Source: Ochotona curzoniae
Taxonomy: Eukaryota; Chordata; Mammalia; Lagomorpha; Ochotonidae
Assembly: GCF_017591425.1 (NCBI RefSeq)
Contig: NW_024466607.1
Coordinates: forward strand, 8,068,501 to 8,132,500
Direction of reading: 5' to 3'
Length of the DNA stretch: 64,000 nt
The translations under genes and the position numbers were made by a program. Under the pieces are notes generated by a model. It did not search any database, had not been told where the DNA came from, and worked only from the letters and a program-made list of their open reading frames with translations. Below, piece after piece: positions 60,635 to 64,000 of this stretch. Position 1 is the stretch's first letter. Each line of letters begins with the position of its first letter.

Positions 60635-60770
60635 CCAGCCAGGGACTACCATTGAGTTAAGCCACAGCCTGCAATTGTCCCACTTCTGATCCAGCCCCGC
60701 TAATGTACCTAGGAAAGCAGCAGAAAATGGTCCAAATGCTTGGGCTTCTGCCACTGGTAGGGAAAGCCAA
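60635..60770 (+). mobile_element. CSINE 5' fragment
   Basis: GAGTTAAGCCACAGCCTGCA, CCACTTCTGATCCAGCCCCG, CTAATGTACCTAGGAAAGCA and GGTCCAAATGCTTGGGC. It faces the next, minus-strand copy. Confidence 0.7.
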
Positions 60771-60779
60771 ATAGAATTA

Positions 60780-61112
60780 CTGGCAAGAGCCTTTAGAGCC
60801 TTTAGAGCAGAATTAAAGCGTGAGAAAGAGAATGAGAGTGATGGAGAAACAGAGAGAAAAATCTTCCATTCTTTGATGTACTCCCCACATAACCAAAACA
60901 GTTGAGGCTGGACCAGGTCCAAACCAGGAGCCAGGAGCTCTATCAGGATCTCCCACATGAGTGAAGAAGCTCAGGCACTTGGGCCACCTTGTACTCCTTT
61001 CCCAGCCACATTAACAGGAAGCTGGATCATAAGTGGAACAACTGTGCCCATATGGGATGCTGGTACTGTAGGTACTGGCATAACCTGCTATATCACAATG
61101 TCAGATGCTAAC
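60780..61112 (-). mobile_element. CSINE, minus strand
   Basis: GAAAAATCTTCCATTCTTTG, GGATCTCCCACATGAGTGAA, GGAAGCTGGATCATAAGTGG and CCCATATGGGATGCTGGTAC run in reverse order. The head ends TATATCACAATGTCAGATGC. Confidence 0.85.
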
Positions 61113-62732
61113 AGTGACAGACAGTAGTAGCACCCTGTACCAACTATGGGAACCACAAACTACAACTTCTCATTATTGCACATCAAAGATTTTGTAACTT
61201 TTAAAAATGCCAATTCTAACCGAGAGAAAAATATAAAAGTGCAGTTTAGTTTCTAGAACTCATATGAACTCAGGAAGATCATTATACAAGAGATCATTAT
61301 TTGAAAAGCTGAAATTATGAATGACACAGAAGCCACCCCTTCCTCAAAGAAACAACATGAAGAAGAATGGACGGCCCTAATCCGGGACACAAACCTCCTC
61401 GCAGGCCGAGCAGCCTGGACTGACAGCTGATAGTGTGGGCCGGCGAGGAGAGAGGTGTGATGCTGTCGATGTGGTATTTCCTCCGTACCCATCACACAGC
61501 TGGTTTTTTCTAATATATAAACATATAGATATTTAAAGTTAAAATATTGTGCTTAAGGTATGAATATGGCACTTCTTCTAATGATTCCCTGCTTTAAGGG
61601 GTTTTTATGATTAACCAACCACAGTCCAATCTCAAGGGACAAGAAACTCTCCGCTGTAGCTACAAAAATAAGCACAAAGAAAACAAAACAGAGGTATTAA
61701 GTTCTGGCTAGATACAATTACCTGCTGACGGCACCGAGCCTGGTTAAGATGCTAGGGCAATCTAGACGACACGACACACCAAGTGGAGACAGTCTTCTGA
61801 ACTTAACAAAGAGACTGAAAGATCGCTGAAAAAGGATTAGCTTTCTCCCACAGCTCACTGCACTTGTACCCCAGCCAAGTACCACCTCAGACTCCCCTAG
61901 CCTGCCACGCGTGGGAGACCCAGCCTCTGGGTTTCACTGGACCCTGGGCCTGATGATCCATCCCCCGACTGTGGTGCTAACTTGTGGGGCAAGGAGCCAG
62001 CCTCAGCAGAGGCAACCAAACGGCAAGAGCCCAAGAAAGAACGCCCTGCATGGAGACCACTGCCCACAGCTACGGGACCCATGAAGCTCAGAGGCTGGCG
62101 CAGGAACAAAGTGGCCAGGCTGCAGCAGCCCTGAAGGCAGGCAACTCCAGTGGAGGAGGCAAAGGCTATGAGGAAGAGCTGTCTGCAGCGCCTGTGCCAG
62201 GACCCAGCCCACGCACGCTGACTGCCTCCACGCCCTGAGTCAGAGGCCCAGAGGGATAAAAAGGGCAAGAACGTGCACGGAGAATTCCAGGGATTAACCA
62301 TAAAGCTTTCGGAAATTCAATTATTTCTATCCAAGCCCTTTTGGCCAACGTATTGTAACAAAACATAAAATAATGTTGGGCAGGCTGTCTGACCCTTTCC
62401 CAGGCTCAAGAGAAGCTGACCTCGCTGGTTTCCTGAACGTGTTGCCCATAGGGGCATCTTGGCTCCCTCTGCAGATGGGAGTCACAACCCTACAAAGCTT
62501 CCAAAAAGAGATTCCCATAGTCCCCAGGCGGACGATGGGCCCAGGGAGCACAGCCAAGGCGGTACAGCAAGAGCTGACCTGGAGCTCACCCATGTGCTCC
62601 TCCCACCTGGCCCAGCACCCAGCTACCCCCTCACAGCTGCAGTGCATCATGGGACTGGCTGGGCCCAGAGGTGCTGACTGCAGACGCAAACTGACCTTCC
62701 CCAGTACTCAAAAATCGTCTCAGAGGAGTAAA
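61113..62732. other. Unassigned intronic DNA
   Basis: No repeat family recognised. 61490-61690 is AT-rich, the rest GC-moderate. Open frames of up to 134-154 codons on both strands lack domains. Confidence 0.45.
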
Positions 62733-62820
62733 CATATGTATATGGTATGTGTATATAATTATGTGTGTATAATTAGACACACACACATCAGTGCATACAC
62801 ACATAACACACAACACAGAA
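62733..62820. repeat. Mixed TA/TG/CA low-complexity tract
   Basis: Alternating purine-pyrimidine sequence: TATGTATATGGTATGTGTAT, then GACACACACACATCAG and CATACACACATAACACACAA. Confidence 0.85.
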
Positions 62821-63079
62821 ATCTATCACTCATATAAAAGAAATATAAATAAACAGAATACCAGTCTTAGGTTTGGGACAGTAGATTTTACAGCCAACAT
62901 TTATCAAGTCTTAGCACTCAAGTCAGAGGCAAAACCTACCTCTGGCCTAAACTTCACGATCTGAGTTCGTGAGATGTATATGGGAACCCCCAGCCCAGGA
63001 TCTAGCACATAGTGGGTGCCCATGCAGTAGGTGCCCATGCAGCTGTGATGCCACGTTCCATGTCAAACATGCCCTCACA

Positions 63080-63190
63080 ACAAAGCCTGTCCGAGCCTAC
63101 AGGGGAAAAACAGCGGATCAGAGAGCTTAGGTGACTTGCCCAAGACCATACAGTTGGTATGGAGGGAAGGCACGTTTGCTTAGGAGCAAA
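63080..63190 (-). mobile_element. MIR fragment, minus strand
   Basis: ACAGCGGATCAGAGAGCTTA and GGTGACTTGCCCAAGACCAT then ACAGTTGGTATGG match reversed MIR. Confidence 0.7.
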
Positions 63191-63624
63191 CAAAATTCCC
63201 AAGACTGGCACTTAACTCCAGTGCAGGCAGGGAGGCAGGCGCAGCGAGCCGCAGGAGGGCCCAGGCTGACGCAGGAAGGAAGAGACCACCAGCGCTTACA
63301 GAGCAGAAGCACAGAGAGAGTCAGGGGAAGGATGTATCAAGGATACTGTCCGATGGTAACATTTGATGCAGAAATAAACAGAAAAGTCTCGGACACACAA
63401 TAGTGTCAATGTTGTGATAACAAATGCCTCAAATTATGTACAGGCGGGAAAGACTGACAGGGATCCTGGGGAGAAAACACTTTAATTTGATGCACTGGGA
63501 AGATTGTGGGTACATTTTTATCTCCTGTTTTGATTTCTGTTAACATTGATAAATGCTTATGCAAGAGTAATTTTAAATGCTTTCAGAGATAAAGAAAGCA
63601 CAAAGAAAAACAATCAAAGAGTTT

Positions 63625-63758
63625 GACTCCATAAAAATTAGAAACTTCCATATGTCAAAAAAGAAACTAAAATGGAAAGACAAATGCTGAAGATTTATTT
63701 GAAGCAAATATAACAGGCAAACTGTTAACATCTATATCTTTCTTAATATTAAACATGC
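63625..63758 (+). mobile_element. L1 ORF2 3' fragment
   Basis: AAAATTAGAAACTTCCATAT, GTCAAAAAAGAAACTAAAAT and GGAAAGACAAATGCTGAAGA recall the L1 ORF2 C-terminal region. Short and decayed. Confidence 0.5.
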
Positions 63759-63765
63759 CTGGGAG

Positions 63766-64000
63766 CCCAGCGCGATAACTCAGTGGCTAAATCCTTGCCT
63801 TGCAAGTGCTGGGATCCCATATGGGCACTGGTTTGTGTCTTGGCTGCCCACCCAGCTCCTTGTGTGTGGTCTGGGAAAACAGTCGAAGACGGTCCAAAGC
63901 CTTGGAATCCTACACCCATGTGAGAGACCTGGAAGAAGTTCCCAGCTCCTGGCTTCGGACCAGCTCAGCTCTGGCCATTACAGCCACTTGGGGAGTGAAT
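63766..64000 (+). mobile_element. CSINE cut by the window end
   Basis: GAGCCCAGCGCGATAACTCA head, GGATCCCATATGGGCACTGG, GGGAAAACAGTCGAAGACGG and CTTGGGGAGTGAAT at the edge. The 3' tail lies outside. Confidence 0.92.

Larger units (their letters stand above)
55744..64000 (-). other. EEFSEC: EEFSEC intron upstream of exon A, 3' part
   Basis: This is the 3' end of the preceding intron, open at the window edge. The previous exon should end in the bases encoding the motif before FRGAP, but I found no such sequence here. The content is repeats (seven CSINE copies or fragments, L1 and MIR pieces) and unique DNA. Confidence 0.85.

Noticed and set aside
1..64000. CRISPR, phage, operon or defence-system content
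   Set aside because: No bacterial coding density, no direct-repeat/spacer array and no ribosome binding sites. Tandem repeats here are minisatellites or microsatellites in a mammalian intron.

Overview
This window is mammalian nuclear DNA, almost certainly from a lagomorph and most likely a pika (Ochotona). About 29 copies or fragments of a roughly 330-bp tRNA-derived SINE of the lagomorph C-repeat (CSINE) type are present. Youngest copies end in CTTTCCAATAAAAATAAAT plus an A-tail, a form that differs from the rabbit consensus as I remember it. The gene structure (short exons, GT/AG introns), old MIR, L2, L1 and MaLR repeats and long (CA)n tracts all fit a placental mammal. There is no prokaryotic operon, CRISPR array or phage-like block.

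Only one gene is supported: EEFSEC, the selenocysteine-specific translation elongation factor eEFSec, read on the minus strand. Two consecutive internal coding exons are visible. Exon A (55647-55743) encodes the end of the GTPase domain. Exon B (53127-53295) encodes the linker and the first part of EF-Tu-like domain II. Both have good splice sites, and their phases join in frame. All the rest is intron: more than 8.2 kb upstream of exon A, 2,351 bp between the exons, and more than 53 kb downstream of exon B. I found no further exon in the downstream part.

Layout by position: 1-17 kb is mostly unique or GC-moderate intron with scattered SINEs and MIRs, two (CA)n tracts, a 44-bp minisatellite, and possible conserved non-coding blocks near 5.3 and 7.4 kb. 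17-20 kb and 24.8-27.9 kb are decayed L1 ORF2 remnants lying antisense to EEFSEC; the second also carries a MaLR LTR. Between them, at 20.86-21.13 kb, is a cluster of four TGATAA GATA motifs. 29-36 kb holds SINE-in-SINE nests. 37.9-38.3 kb is a small CpG-rich patch followed by a CAG tract. 39.65-39.88 kb is an AT-rich block with SOX-like motifs. 43.9-45.1 kb is a discrete 1.1-kb retroposed insert with a clear target-site duplication. 47-50 kb holds a young SINE, an MLT1-type LTR and a Tigger-type DNA transposon. 53-56 kb carries the exons. 57-58.4 kb is a head-to-tail run of SINEs ending in the youngest copy.

In other mammals the 3' end of EEFSEC faces DNAJB8 and GATA2, so position 1 of this window should point toward GATA2. 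The candidate non-coding elements in the large intron could therefore serve GATA2 as well as EEFSEC. That is inference. I see no new protein system here; the best leads are the candidate regulatory blocks and the 1.1-kb insert.
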